NCBI GenBank assembly: GCA_018711135.1
Contig: DVIS01000015.1
Coordinates: 1-47,776 of the forward strand
DNA from: Candidatus Onthousia faecavium
GTDB taxonomy: Bacteria; Bacillota_I; Bacilli_A; RF39; UBA660
Direction of reading: 5' to 3'
Length of the DNA stretch: 47,776 bases
Positions 8,801 to 18,003 of this stretch are shown here, one piece after another; position 1 is the stretch's first letter, and each line of letters begins with the position of its first letter. Below the pieces are notes generated by a model that made no database searches, was not told where the DNA came from, and saw only the letters and a program-made list of their open reading frames with translations. The position numbers and the translations under genes were made by a program.

Positions 8801-11800
8801 TGGCATGGTCATTTATATAATTGGTATGATATAAAAACATTAAAATCAATGTATCCAAATTTTGTTTCAACCGTTGATTCTGGTAATTTTGTAGCTAGTC
8901 TAATAGTGGTTCGAGAATTTTTTATGAGCCATGGAGAGAAAGAATTAATTAAAGTTTGTGATAAATTAATTCATAATACTAACTTTAAAAAACTTTATAC
9001 AAAGTTAGATGTTTTTAGTATTGGATATGATGAATTAGAAGGAAAGCTTTCAATATATAATTATAATAAATTTGCTAGTGAATCACGGTTAACTAGTTAT
9101 CTTGCAATTTGTTTGGGTGATGTGCCTAGTAAACATTGGTTTTGTTTAGATAAATCACTTACAACTTATAAAGGAAGAAAAGGACTTATTTCTTGGTCAG
9201 GAACATCTTTTGAATATTTTATGCCACTTTTATTTATGAAGAATTATCCTAACACTTTACTTGATGAAAGTTATCATTTTGCAAAGTTTTGTCAGGAAGA
9301 TTATATAGATAGTGTGTCTAGATCTTTACCTTGGGGAATTAGTGAATCAGCTTATAATGAATTAGATAATTCCCTAAATTATAGGTACCAAGCTTTTTCA
9401 ACACCATATTTAAAAGCAAAAGAGGATAGAGAAAATCGAATTGTAATTGCGCCTTATGCTTCTTTAATGGCAATTTCTATGTTTCCAAAAGATGTTTATA
9501 GAAACTTTGAGAAGTTTAAAAAGCTTAATATGTTAGGAAAATATGGTTTTTATGAGTCATATGATTATGATAATACTGGGGTTGTTAAAGCTTTCTTTGC
9601 TCATCATCAGGGAATGAGTTTAGTAGGACTTGCTAATTACTTAAAAGATGGAGTAATACAGAATTATTTTCAGCAAAATGTTAATATTAGGACTTTTGAC
9701 ATTTTATTAAAAGAAAAGGTACAAGTTAGAACAAGTATTGATATGAAAATAGCTAAATATAAAAAATATGATTATGACAAAGAGACAATTGAAAATGATA
9801 TTCGAATTTTCAATAAGATTTCTTATTTGCCTGAGGTTAGTGTTTTATCCAATAAAAAATACTGTTTACTTATGAATGATCGAGGAGATAGTTTTTCAAG
9901 ATATAGGACAATACAATTAAATAGATATCGTAAAGTTACAGAACAAGATTATGGTATTTTCCTATATATTAGAGACTTGGATACTAATTATATCTTTTCT
10001 AATACTTATGCTCCTATTAATAAAAAACCAGAAAAATATGAGGTTGTCTTTGCTGCTGATAAGATTAAATATTTACGGACTGATAAAAAGATAACGACGA
10101 AAACAGAAATCGTTGTTACAAAAAATCATCATGCTGAGATTAGAAAGATTACTTTTAAAAATGAAAGTGATAATATAAAGAGATTAGAACTTACTACATA
10201 TACGGAGCCAATTTTATCTCCTAATATGGATGATGTTTCTCATAGAGTATTTAATAGTATGTTTTTAACAACAGAGTATGATTATAAGAGTAATTCGTTA
10301 ATTGTAAGAAGAAAGAGTAGAAATGATACTAATATTAATAGTTATATGGTTCATCGTTTAGTAATTGAAGAGCCACTTGATGAGTATAGTTATGAAACAG
10401 AACGGATAAATTTCTTAGGTCGTAATAGAACAATGCAGGATCCTTTAGGGATTCATAGAAATCTTAGTAATGTAGCAGGGACTACTTTGGATCCGGTACT
10501 TAGTATTAGAAATACAATAGAGATTTTACCTAATAGTTCTACGACGGTTTATGTCATTACTGGTTTTGGACGAAGTAGAGAACAAATAGATGATATTATT
10601 GCTTCTTATAATGATAGTTATACGATTGAAAAAGCGTTTAAAGTTTCAACCTTAATGAATATTATTAATACTAAGAATATGAATATTACAGGTAGTGATA
10701 TGAGAGTTTATAATATGATGTTAAATTACTTATATCAAACAACACGACTTTCGGTAACAGAAGCAAGAAATGAACTGTTGCGAAATAACTCTTTATCTCA
10801 GGCAACATTGTGGAAATTTGGAGTTAGTGGTGATAGACCTATTGTTTTAGTAGAAATATTTGATATTGCGGATTTAGCTTTTGTTAAAGAAATATTGACA
10901 GCTTTCGAATATTATAAAAATAATTCAATTTTTGTTGATATCGTTATTATTAATAGTGAAACAGCTCAATATGCCAAAATTGTTAAAAAAGAAATTTATG
11001 ATGAACTTTATAGAATATATACTTTAAATAGTTTTTATCATACGCCTGGTGCTGTAACGGTAATTAATGGGGATGAACTTTCAAGTGATGAGAAACATTT
11101 ATTTTATGTAGCAGCAAGATTAGCATTTAAAATTAAAGATCATCATTCTTTACAAGAAGAAATAGGGGCTTTACAACAACATAATAAAGTTAGTAATTAT
11201 GAAAAGGTTTTAGTTGAGACACATTTAGAGAAGATGCCTTTAGAAAAATTAACTTTTGATAATGGCTATGGTGGCTTTAAAAAAGATGGTAGTGAATATG
11301 TAATCTATAATCAAGATACGCCTACTCCTTGGAGTAATGTTATAGCTAATAAAAACTTTGGGACAATTGTTACTAATAATGGTTGTGGTTATACTTATGC
11401 TTATAATTCTTCTGAGTTTAAGATTACCTCATGGAGTAATGATATGGTTGCTAATGATAAGTCAGAAGGTTTTAGGTTTAATGGAAAGACTTTTGATCCA
11501 ATGAAATGTACTCATGGTTTTGGTTATAGTGTTTTAGAAAGTGAAAATGAAGAATTAAAGAAAGAAATTACAGAGTTTGTAGCTTTAGAAGATACAATTA
11601 AAATTTATTTAGTTAAGTTGACTAATAAATTATCAGAAAAGATGACTATTGATGTTGATTTCTGGATTAATCCTGTCTTTGGAAATTTTGAAGAAAAGAC
11701 AGCTAGACATATTTTAACAGAATTTGTTGATAGTGATAATTACTTAAAACTTAGAAATGTTTATAGTATCGCTTATAGTGATGTCTGTGTGTTTATGTCT

Positions 11801-13498
11801 ACTAATTTAAAAATTACCTCTTTTGTCAACGATAAAATATTAATTAAAAGTATTCAAGCACAGGTTACTTTAAATGCTAATGAAGAGGTTACTGGGGTCT
11901 TTGTGTTAGGTAGCAGTATGAATAGTGAAAATATTCCTAATCTACTAAGTAAATTTACAGATGTAAATAAAGCTAAGAAAGAACTTGATCTGGTAAAAAA
12001 ACATTGGCAAAAAACATTAAATGTCGTTCAAGTTAATAGTCCAGATAAGAGTTTTAATTATATGATTAATGGATGGTATTTATATCAAGCTCTTGCTTCT
12101 CGTATTTTAGCTAGAGCGGGTTTTTATCAAGTTAGTGGAGCTTTTGGTTATCGTGATCAGTTACAAGATGCGATGAATATTACTTTAGTTCTTGAAAATC
12201 AAGCAAGAGAGCAGATACTTATCAATGCTTCTCATCAATTTAAAGAAGGTGATGTTCTACATTGGTGGCATGAGATAAATCATTTTGGTCTAAGGAGCCG
12301 TTATAAAGATGATTATTTGTGGCTTGTTTATGCTACTGCTAGATATATAGAGGTTACTGCTGATTATAAAATTTTGGAAGAAGAGATTCCTTATGCGGTT
12401 GGGCCAGTACTTAGTAATTTAGAACATGAGAAAGGTATCACTTTTACTTATAGTGAAGAGAAAGAGAGTTTATTAGAACACTGTTTAAAATCTTTACATT
12501 TAGCAATGTCTTCTTTAGGTAGTCATGGGTTACCACTTATGGGTGGAGGTGACTGGAATGATGGTATGAATAAAGTAGGTATTAGAGGTAAAGGTGAAAG
12601 TGTATGGTTAGGATTTTTCTTATATCAAGTTATTGATTTATTTGTGAAATTTATGAAAGTGTATGATAAAAAATTTGACTTGAGGGAGTTTAAAGAGTTT
12701 AATAGTGAATTAAAGAAAAATCTAAATTTAGCGGCTTGGGATGGAGATTATTATTTAAGAGCTTATTTTGATAATGGTGATAAGCTTGGAAGCTGTGAGA
12801 ATAAAGAGTGTAAGATAGATTTAATTTCGCAAAGCTTTTCTATTTTAAGTGAGGTTATACCAAAAGAGAGAATTTCAAAAGTAGTGGCAGCGGTTGAAGA
12901 TAATTTAGTTGATAAAGATAATAATATTATTAAGTTATTGACACCTCCTTTTGAAAATTCTATAGATAATCCGGGATATATTATGAATTATCCTAAGGGG
13001 ATTCGAGAAAATGGAGGTCAATATACACATGCGACAAGTTGGTATATTATGGCTCTTATTAAAATTGGTAAGTATGATTTAGCGAATAAATATTATCAAA
13101 TGATTAATCCTATTAATCGTAGTTTGGATTCTATACTTGTTAATAAATATGCGGTAGAGCCTTATGTAGTTGCTGCTGATATATATTCAGCTAAGAGATA
13201 TCCTGGTCGTGGTGGTTGGACTTGGTATACAGGTACAGCTGCATGGTATTATTATGTGGGAGTTCAAGAAATTATTGGTCTTAAAAAGCATGGAGATGTT
13301 TTGACTTTTAAACCAAATATACCTAGTTCTTGGGAAAAATTAACAGTAGATTATACTTATGTGGAGACAATTTATCATATCGAAATGATAAAATCTAAAG
13401 AGGTTAAAGTTACTTTAGATGGTAAAAAGTGTGATGATGGGGTTTTACTTGTTAATGATAAGAAAGAACATAATGTAGTTGTCAATTATACGAAATAA
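5840..13498 (+). CDS. NdvB/ChvB-like cyclic beta-1,2-glucan synthase (GT84 + GH94)
   Basis: This is a giant 2552-residue multidomain membrane enzyme. An N-terminal ~310-residue helical region is followed by membrane segments at ~314-362. A processive glycosyltransferase domain (~385-700) has VVIPTI, DQDNR at ~529 and RQHRWARGD near ~675. More membrane helices lie at ~711-764 and ~851-889. A glycoamylase-like domain (~938-1300) has FRTSPTGIG and AHHQGMSLVGLAN. GH94 beta domains follow, then an (alpha/alpha)6 catalytic domain with GGGDWNDGMNKVG at ~2236-2248. In known homologues UDP-glucose is polymerised on a protein-linked chain, and the GH94 part controls length by phosphorolysis. No separate transporter is adjacent. 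The size (family about 2800) and motifs are intact. The extended -10 TGTGATATAAT near 5795 is its likely promoter. Confidence 0.9.
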   Translation: MVNLVKNFLKDFEKINEYYIYLIEKTKKKRYVGITNEWLIDNFYLLVEHKTNLIHEKREIQKQLKCCDSIFQYLKDIVKRYNYNISFKLLVSELNKCQKQNNINFSYDEISSVKLCLLFLYTRRLALLCEDEYNILLNREKVARVIKNKEEKEISLDDFLDDNISIQEDADYIFEINNQLREIGAKSNKLFKELNELLKSNSLSLKEIINDCYQHRMDNDMLISNIFGDMKEFFDISIENLFKKVSRTEKLFLEDEIYAKMTVETKCLYRQQLLKLAKKHHKDELVYLQELFAKTDANLYHIGFQLFPKKKNTLKVILYILTIVIVSVAVSLLLCNYFLTSKILGFILLIIPVSQLFVQIFNQILMRFVPTYPLPKLDYSKGIPDDAKTMVVIPTIIDSKEKIKKMFDTLEIFYLINKTDNLYFTLLGDVTSSKEEMLKIDKELSMYGEYCAEQLNRKYKKNLFYFLYRKRFFNKHENCYLGYERKRGALFQFNQLLLKKMSKEEQDYWYFVNTFRDFSLDIKYVITLDQDNRLVLNTALNLVGAMAHPLNRPVLNKAGTKVINGYGIMQPRVSLDIEATNKSLYSQIFAGIGGFDTYSAIVPNVYQDTFLEGSFIGKGIYDLKVYDQVLADTFPDNLVLSHDLLEGNYLRCGYVCDIELIDDFPSKFLTDTSRQHRWARGDVQIIGWLLPFVRNKNGKKVKNPINLLGKWKIFDNIVRIFLYPMLLLVLLGAIFFGKTSPLWWILLVLLEIAVPVLLFVQSKIFYRENKKEKATVYYKHLLFGGKSLFLRSYIILATLPFYSKLYLDAFFRTIYRLLISHDNLLNWVTAEEAAKRVDKNFTSYLKHYTFHLGFSLLLLIFGIIFMNIYAVIFAFVFISAPFVLYYVSLDIDLNAKNLDDKEIAEVKEIAYLTWCYFKDNLKEEYHYLIPDNYQENREEKLDFRTSPTGIGFSMLSIVSAVSLEFISYDEGKELIKKILTTVESLKKWHGHLYNWYDIKTLKSMYPNFVSTVDSGNFVASLIVVREFFMSHGEKELIKVCDKLIHNTNFKKLYTKLDVFSIGYDELEGKLSIYNYNKFASESRLTSYLAICLGDVPSKHWFCLDKSLTTYKGRKGLISWSGTSFEYFMPLLFMKNYPNTLLDESYHFAKFCQEDYIDSVSRSLPWGISESAYNELDNSLNYRYQAFSTPYLKAKEDRENRIVIAPYASLMAISMFPKDVYRNFEKFKKLNMLGKYGFYESYDYDNTGVVKAFFAHHQGMSLVGLANYLKDGVIQNYFQQNVNIRTFDILLKEKVQVRTSIDMKIAKYKKYDYDKETIENDIRIFNKISYLPEVSVLSNKKYCLLMNDRGDSFSRYRTIQLNRYRKVTEQDYGIFLYIRDLDTNYIFSNTYAPINKKPEKYEVVFAADKIKYLRTDKKITTKTEIVVTKNHHAEIRKITFKNESDNIKRLELTTYTEPILSPNMDDVSHRVFNSMFLTTEYDYKSNSLIVRRKSRNDTNINSYMVHRLVIEEPLDEYSYETERINFLGRNRTMQDPLGIHRNLSNVAGTTLDPVLSIRNTIEILPNSSTTVYVITGFGRSREQIDDIIASYNDSYTIEKAFKVSTLMNIINTKNMNITGSDMRVYNMMLNYLYQTTRLSVTEARNELLRNNSLSQATLWKFGVSGDRPIVLVEIFDIADLAFVKEILTAFEYYKNNSIFVDIVIINSETAQYAKIVKKEIYDELYRIYTLNSFYHTPGAVTVINGDELSSDEKHLFYVAARLAFKIKDHHSLQEEIGALQQHNKVSNYEKVLVETHLEKMPLEKLTFDNGYGGFKKDGSEYVIYNQDTPTPWSNVIANKNFGTIVTNNGCGYTYAYNSSEFKITSWSNDMVANDKSEGFRFNGKTFDPMKCTHGFGYSVLESENEELKKEITEFVALEDTIKIYLVKLTNKLSEKMTIDVDFWINPVFGNFEEKTARHILTEFVDSDNYLKLRNVYSIAYSDVCVFMSTNLKITSFVNDKILIKSIQAQVTLNANEEVTGVFVLGSSMNSENIPNLLSKFTDVNKAKKELDLVKKHWQKTLNVVQVNSPDKSFNYMINGWYLYQALASRILARAGFYQVSGAFGYRDQLQDAMNITLVLENQAREQILINASHQFKEGDVLHWWHEINHFGLRSRYKDDYLWLVYATARYIEVTADYKILEEEIPYAVGPVLSNLEHEKGITFTYSEEKESLLEHCLKSLHLAMSSLGSHGLPLMGGGDWNDGMNKVGIRGKGESVWLGFFLYQVIDLFVKFMKVYDKKFDLREFKEFNSELKKNLNLAAWDGDYYLRAYFDNGDKLGSCENKECKIDLISQSFSILSEVIPKERISKVVAAVEDNLVDKDNNIIKLLTPPFENSIDNPGYIMNYPKGIRENGGQYTHATSWYIMALIKIGKYDLANKYYQMINPINRSLDSILVNKYAVEPYVVAADIYSAKRYPGRGGWTWYTGTAAWYYYVGVQEIIGLKKHGDVLTFKPNIPSSWEKLTVDYTYVETIYHIEMIKSKEVKVTLDGKKCDDGVLLVNDKKEHNVVVNYTK

Positions 13499-13524
13499 AA
13501 GACTTGTTAAAGGTCTTTTTTTCG
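13499..13524 (+). terminator. Intrinsic terminator
   Basis: AAAGAC and GTCTTT pair around TTGTTAAAG and are followed by a run of T. It lies just after the glucan synthase stop and before the pgi promoter (TGTGTTATACT, 13531-13541). Confidence 0.7.
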
Positions 13525-13564
13525 TAATATGTGTTATACTTTAAAGTAAGAGAAGAGGTGTTTT

Positions 13565-14776
13565 ATGAAGATAGATACGAGAAATGTGGATAAGTTTATT
13601 GATTCTTTTCAGTTAGAAACATATAAGAAAAGAAAGGATGAGATTTATAATTTATTAGATCATGAAAAAATGAACGGATGGTTGAAACCAGATTTATCTT
13701 GTTTGGATGATATTTTTAGAATAAGAGATAGGGTAATTAATAATTCTAAGTGTTTAGTAGTAGTAGGAATTGGGGGTAGTTTTTTGGGAAGCTGTGCACT
13801 TTATGAGATGTTTACTCCTTACTTTAAAAAGGATAAATTTCCTATTATTTTTGCTGGAACTTCTTTATCTAGTACTTATATGAAGGAATTGTTAGAATAT
13901 TTAGAAACGGTAGATTTTTCATTAAATGTCATTAGTAAAAGTGGGACAACGCTGGAAACAAGTCTTACTTATGAAGCGATAAAAAAGGTTATGGAGAAAA
14001 AGTATTCTTCTTTGAAGATGAAAGAACGTATTATTGTTACGACAGATCCTATTAAAGGAACGTTAAGAAAAGAAGCTTTAGAGGAAGGCTATGACACTTT
14101 TGAAATTCCAAGTAATATTGGAGGACGTTATTCTTTATTAACGGCAGCTCATTTATTTCCTTTATCTTTTTGTTTAGATATTAAAGAATTAATTATGGGG
14201 TATAAAGAAGGTTTAAAAAGATGTGAGGAAGCCTTTAGTTATGCGGTTATTAGGAGATGTTTATTTGATAAAGGTAAATACGTGGAAAATTTTGTTGCTT
14301 ATGAAAATAATTGGTATTATTATTTAGAATGGTTAAAGCAATTATTTGGGGAATCAGAAGGAAAGAATGGTAGAGGTATTTTGCCTATTTCTATGATTCA
14401 TACAAGGGATTTACATTCTTTGGGACAGTTTGTTCAGGATGGAAATAAAATTATGTTTGAGACATTTTTTAAGATAGAACAGAGTAAAGAATGTATAATT
14501 AATGGTAAAAATTTTCATGATATTAATAAACTTGTGGAGGATTCAGTTATTACAGCTCATGCTGCAGGTGATGTTCCTTGTATAGTAATTGAATCAGATG
14601 AGGTAACGCCAAAGACAATAGGAGAGCTTTCTTCTTTCTTCTTTTTATCAGCAGCTTTTAGTGGATATTTATTTGAAATAAATCCTTTTAATCAGCCAGG
14701 GGTTGATGTTTATAAAAAAGAGGTTAAAAATAATTATCAAAAATATATTGCATCTTCTTTGTTAATTGAAAAATAG
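13565..14776 (+). CDS. pgi: Glucose-6-phosphate isomerase
   Basis: It interconverts glucose-6-phosphate and fructose-6-phosphate in the cytoplasm. VVGIGGSFLGSCALYEMF and VISKSGTTLETSLTYE form the sugar-phosphate sites. QLFGESEGKNGRGI is PGI signature 1 and NQPGVDVYKK is PGI signature 2, with the catalytic Glu and His regions in between (GESEGK, THAAGD-like ITAHAAGD). At 403 residues it is somewhat shorter than the usual ~445 of Bacillota, the N-terminus being trimmed, but all signatures are present. An AGAGGTG site precedes the ATG. An extended -10 promoter (TGTGTTATACT) lies 30 bases upstream, so it is probably transcribed alone. Confidence 0.95.
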   Translation: MKIDTRNVDKFIDSFQLETYKKRKDEIYNLLDHEKMNGWLKPDLSCLDDIFRIRDRVINNSKCLVVVGIGGSFLGSCALYEMFTPYFKKDKFPIIFAGTSLSSTYMKELLEYLETVDFSLNVISKSGTTLETSLTYEAIKKVMEKKYSSLKMKERIIVTTDPIKGTLRKEALEEGYDTFEIPSNIGGRYSLLTAAHLFPLSFCLDIKELIMGYKEGLKRCEEAFSYAVIRRCLFDKGKYVENFVAYENNWYYYLEWLKQLFGESEGKNGRGILPISMIHTRDLHSLGQFVQDGNKIMFETFFKIEQSKECIINGKNFHDINKLVEDSVITAHAAGDVPCIVIESDEVTPKTIGELSSFFFLSAAFSGYLFEINPFNQPGVDVYKKEVKNNYQKYIASSLLIEK

Positions 14777-14835
14777 ATAAAATAAGTGGCTAAAAATTAT
14801 TTATGTGATATTATATAAGTAAGAGGTGTCTATAA

Positions 14836-15009
14836 ATGAATAAAGAGGAAAATATAAAAATTGTGGAAAATGTTTTAGCTTCTTTTGAAATGGATGCTAT
14901 TAGGGTCCCTGAGGAGGCTATAGATAAAGTTATGAAAAAATTAAATATAAAATGTGACAAACTTGAAAATAGTAAACAGTTAGTACTAAAAAAAGAAAGA
15001 GGTAATTAG
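14836..15009 (+). CDS. VbhA-like antitoxin of the Fic protein, 57 aa
   Basis: This 57-residue helical protein ends one base before the Fic start, the arrangement of class I Fic toxin-antitoxin pairs. VbhA-type antitoxins carry an inhibitory helix motif (S/T)xxxE(G/N), whose Glu blocks ATP gamma-phosphate binding in Fic. The alignable segment here is ENVLASFEMDAIRVPEEA, so the motif reads S16-xxx-D20-A21: Glu is replaced by Asp and Gly/Asn by Ala. A GAGGTG site precedes the ATG and TGTGATATTATAT gives a -10 region. The family call rests on position, size and the helix alignment. Confidence 0.7.
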   Translation: MNKEENIKIVENVLASFEMDAIRVPEEAIDKVMKKLNIKCDKLENSKQLVLKKERGN

Positions 15010-15010
15010 A

Positions 15011-15649
15011 ATGACTTATGAAGAAAACTCAAAACGTTGGGATGAGTATTTTATTCCTGGAACTAATGTTTTGAAAAATAAATTAGGAATTACTGATGAA
15101 GAAGAACTAAAATCTAAGGAAGCAGAAATTACTTTTGAAAAATTGATAGAATTACATCAACATCCAATAGAGATGAATTTTGATGCTGATCACTTAAGAG
15201 CTATACACTATTATTTATTCTCAGATATCTATCCTTTTGCTGGGGAAAATAGAACTGTATATATGCAGAAAAATAATTCTTACTTTTCTCCAGTTGAAGA
15301 AATTGATTTTAGACTTGATTATGTCTTAAAAGGAATGGAAGAAGAAAGTAAAGAGATAACATCAGAAACATCTTTTGCAATGTTTTTAGCCTTATATTAT
15401 ACAGAACTTTTGAATATACATCCATTTAGAGAAGGTAACGGTAGAAGTATTAGAGAGTTTATTAGGGAATATGCTAATTATAAAAGTAAAGAATTACCAT
15501 TTGGAGAAATTAATTTTTCTTGGGCTAATGTAAATCAAGAGGCTATTAATGAGGTTATTGATAAATCTAGAGCTTTTAGATCTATTATTGAAATGGAATT
15601 TATGAAAGCTTTTGAACCAGTTGATTTAGAGAAAAAGTCAGTTAAATAA
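15011..15649 (+). CDS. Fic domain protein (AMP-transferase toxin)
   Basis: The catalytic motif HPFREGNGRSIREFIREYA (HPFx(D/E)GNGRxxR) is complete near residues 137-155. It is preceded by the typical YPFAGENRTVYMQKN flap region, which docks the target. Fic enzymes transfer AMP from ATP to hydroxyl groups of target proteins; class I toxins AMPylate targets such as topoisomerases. At 212 residues it is a minimal toxin-size Fic with no extra domain, and no N- or C-terminal inhibitory motif of its own is evident, so control should come from the upstream antitoxin. AAAGAGGTAATTAGA provides the ribosome site, overlapping the antitoxin stop. Confidence 0.92.
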   Translation: MTYEENSKRWDEYFIPGTNVLKNKLGITDEEELKSKEAEITFEKLIELHQHPIEMNFDADHLRAIHYYLFSDIYPFAGENRTVYMQKNNSYFSPVEEIDFRLDYVLKGMEEESKEITSETSFAMFLALYYTELLNIHPFREGNGRSIREFIREYANYKSKELPFGEINFSWANVNQEAINEVIDKSRAFRSIIEMEFMKAFEPVDLEKKSVK

Positions 15650-15712
15650 TTTTAAAAATATACATATTTGTGTATATTTTTTGTTATACTAGATTTGGAG
15701 AGGAAGAGGTTA

Positions 15713-17086
15713 ATGAAAGAGAATATTTGGAAGAAATATAATGACCAAGAAAAAACTAAAATAATGGAAATGGCTGAAGATTATAAAAACTTTTTATCTT
15801 TAGGAAAAACAGAAAGAGAATGTAATAGGGAAATTATTAGAAGAGCTGAAAAAGTAGGATTTGAAAATATTAATGAGTATATTAGTGGTAAATTGAAGAT
15901 ATATCCTGGTGCTAAAATATATGCAGATAATAGGGGAAAAGCAGTAGCATTATTTATTATAGGGAAAGAAGAAATTACTAAGGGAATGAATATATTAGGA
16001 GCACATATTGATTCTCCAAGACTTGATTTAAAAGCTAATCCTTTGTATGAGGATAATGACTTTGCTTATTTTGATACTCATTATTATGGAGGAATAAAAA
16101 AATATCAATGGGTTACTATTCCTTTAGCATTACATGGAGTTATTGTTAAAAAAGATGGAACTAGTATTAATGTTAATATAGGGGAGAAAGATGGTGATCC
16201 TGTTTTCTGTATTACTGATTTATTACCACATTTAGCAAATGAACAGATGAAAAAGGATGCTTCTAAATTAATAGAGGGAGAGGCTTTAGATGTATTGATT
16301 GGTAATGTGCCAGGAGATGATGATAAAGAAACTGTTAAGAGAAATATATTGGAGATATTAAAAGAAACATATGATATAACGGAAGAAGATTTCTTGTCAG
16401 CAGAAATAGAGGTAGTACCTGCAGGTAAAGCTAGAGATTTAGGAATTGATAGGAGTATGGTTTTAGCTTATGGACAGGATGATAGGAGTTGTGCTTATTC
16501 ATCATTAAGAGCTTTTTTAGAGATGGAAAATCCAGTTAAGACAGTTAGTTGTATTTTGGTTGATAAAGAAGAAATTGGTAGTGTAGGTGCGACAGGAATG
16601 GAATCTTTATTTTATGAAAATATGGTAGCAGAAATATGTAAGTTATTAGGAGAAGAAAGTTTTGTTGCTTTAAGACGAGTATTTGCTAATTCTAAGATGT
16701 TATCAAGTGATGTTAATGCAGCATATGATCCTCTTTATGCTAGTGTGATGGATAAACGTAATTCTTCATATTTAGCGCGTGGTTTAGTTTTTTGTAAATA
16801 TACAGGAAGCCGTGGTAAAAATAGTAGTAATGATGCTGATGCTGAATATTTAGCAGAGCTTAGAAGAATTATGGATGATAATAATATTGCTTTTCAGGTT
16901 TCAGAATTAGGTAAAGTAGATGCTGGAGGAGGAGGAACAATCGCTTATATTCTTGCTAATTATGATGTTAAGGTAGTAGATTGTGGTATTGGTATTTTAA
17001 GTATGCATGCACCTTTTGAGGTAGCTAGTAAAGTTGATATTTATGAAGCTTATCGTGGTTATTTGGCATTTATTAGGAATGCGTAG
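15713..17086 (+). CDS. M18 family metallo-aminopeptidase
   Basis: The product is a 457-residue cytoplasmic zinc aminopeptidase of the M18 (aspartyl aminopeptidase/ApeA) family. The metal-binding motifs are present in order: GAHIDSPRLDLK with the first His and Asp, GQDDRSCAYS, DKEEIGSVGATG with the catalytic Glu pair, SSDVNAAYDPLY, and a C-terminal SMHAPFE with the last His. I chose ATG 15713 because GGAGAGGAAGAGG lies just upstream and the 15 codons before it (MCIFFVILDLE) are non-conserved and overlap the -10 TTGTTATACT. It removes N-terminal acidic or other residues in peptide turnover. Confidence 0.93.
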   Translation: MKENIWKKYNDQEKTKIMEMAEDYKNFLSLGKTERECNREIIRRAEKVGFENINEYISGKLKIYPGAKIYADNRGKAVALFIIGKEEITKGMNILGAHIDSPRLDLKANPLYEDNDFAYFDTHYYGGIKKYQWVTIPLALHGVIVKKDGTSINVNIGEKDGDPVFCITDLLPHLANEQMKKDASKLIEGEALDVLIGNVPGDDDKETVKRNILEILKETYDITEEDFLSAEIEVVPAGKARDLGIDRSMVLAYGQDDRSCAYSSLRAFLEMENPVKTVSCILVDKEEIGSVGATGMESLFYENMVAEICKLLGEESFVALRRVFANSKMLSSDVNAAYDPLYASVMDKRNSSYLARGLVFCKYTGSRGKNSSNDADAEYLAELRRIMDDNNIAFQVSELGKVDAGGGGTIAYILANYDVKVVDCGIGILSMHAPFEVASKVDIYEAYRGYLAFIRNA

Positions 17087-17118
17087 AGTACAATTTTTAT
17101 AGATTGTACTCTTTTTCT
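17087..17118 (+). terminator. Intrinsic terminator
   Basis: The stem GAGTACAAT/ATTGTACTC is perfect and is followed by TTTTT. It separates the aminopeptidase gene from the XRE regulator. Confidence 0.85.
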
Positions 17119-17171
17119 ACTATTAGGAGGTGTTAAAACTTTAGATAATCGTTTAAGGTTAGGGTGAGGTG

Positions 17172-17966
17172 ATGAAAATGAATCAAAGTAAAATGGGAAA
17201 ATTAATTAAAAAAATCCGAAAGGAGAAGGGATTGACACAGGCAGAATTAGCGGATAAGTTAAATTTAAGTTGTAAAACGATATCAAAATGGGAATGTGGT
17301 AATGGTTGTCCTGATATTTCTGTTTTAAAAGAATTAAGTGAAATACTTGATATTAGTATTAGTGAACTGTTAAGTGGTGAATTAGGTGATAAAAAAGAAA
17401 TAGATTCTTGTATTGTGGAGAGTGTAAGTTATTATAATAGACGTTTTAAAAAGAAAATAGTGATTTTGATAGTTATTTTGTTATTGTGTTTGATGCCTGT
17501 TATTGTGCTTTTGGTTGGTGAGATGGGAAAATTTAAACATTTACCTTCTTTTACAACTTTGACTATGAATAATAAAACGGAAAAATTAGCTTTGGCCTTA
17601 AAAAATTATGATTATGATTTACTTAAAGATCTATTTAGTACTGACGGTAAAGTTGCAGTGTCATCTGATGATATAAACGATTATTCTTTAGAAGAATTAC
17701 TTGTGAGGGTAAAAAAGTTAGAGGATAGGGGAGTAGAATTTACTGATTTTTCTTATGATGGATCTACTTATGGTGATAAGGTTTATTATAATGTGTCTTT
17801 TTCTTTGGATGATATTAGTTATGAAGCATATTACAATATGGAATATGATACTGAAATAGGTAAATATATATTCTTAATTTATGCACCAATTCATGATGGG
17901 AATGAAGAGGTGTATGAGATGATAGAAGATACTTTTTGTCCATCGTCTATATATTTTGAAAGTTAA
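17172..17966 (+). CDS. XRE-family regulator with C-terminal membrane and extracellular part
   Basis: Residues ~5-65 form a Cro/CI-type helix-turn-helix (KIRKEKGLTQAELADKLNLS, KTISKWECGNGCPDISVL). A single membrane helix lies at ~95-115 (KIVILIVILLLCLMPVIVLL). A ~150-residue outside domain without recognisable motifs follows, rich in Asp and Tyr. The layout, DNA-binding inside and sensing outside, suggests a one-component membrane sensor; its targets are unknown. The ATG at 17172 follows AGGGTGAGG; a GTG lies one codon earlier and an ATG two codons later. It is monocistronic between two terminators. Confidence 0.8.
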   Translation: MKMNQSKMGKLIKKIRKEKGLTQAELADKLNLSCKTISKWECGNGCPDISVLKELSEILDISISELLSGELGDKKEIDSCIVESVSYYNRRFKKKIVILIVILLLCLMPVIVLLVGEMGKFKHLPSFTTLTMNNKTEKLALALKNYDYDLLKDLFSTDGKVAVSSDDINDYSLEELLVRVKKLEDRGVEFTDFSYDGSTYGDKVYYNVSFSLDDISYEAYYNMEYDTEIGKYIFLIYAPIHDGNEEVYEMIEDTFCPSSIYFES

Positions 17967-17976
17967 TTGTTGATAG

Positions 17977-18003
17977 AGATGCTTTGAGAAAAGTGTCTTT
18001 TTT
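17977..18003 (+). terminator. Intrinsic terminator
   Basis: AGATGCTTT and AAAGTGTCT pair (two G-T wobbles) around a GAGA loop and are followed by TTTTT. A nearly identical hairpin sits at 20222-20251. Confidence 0.75.
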
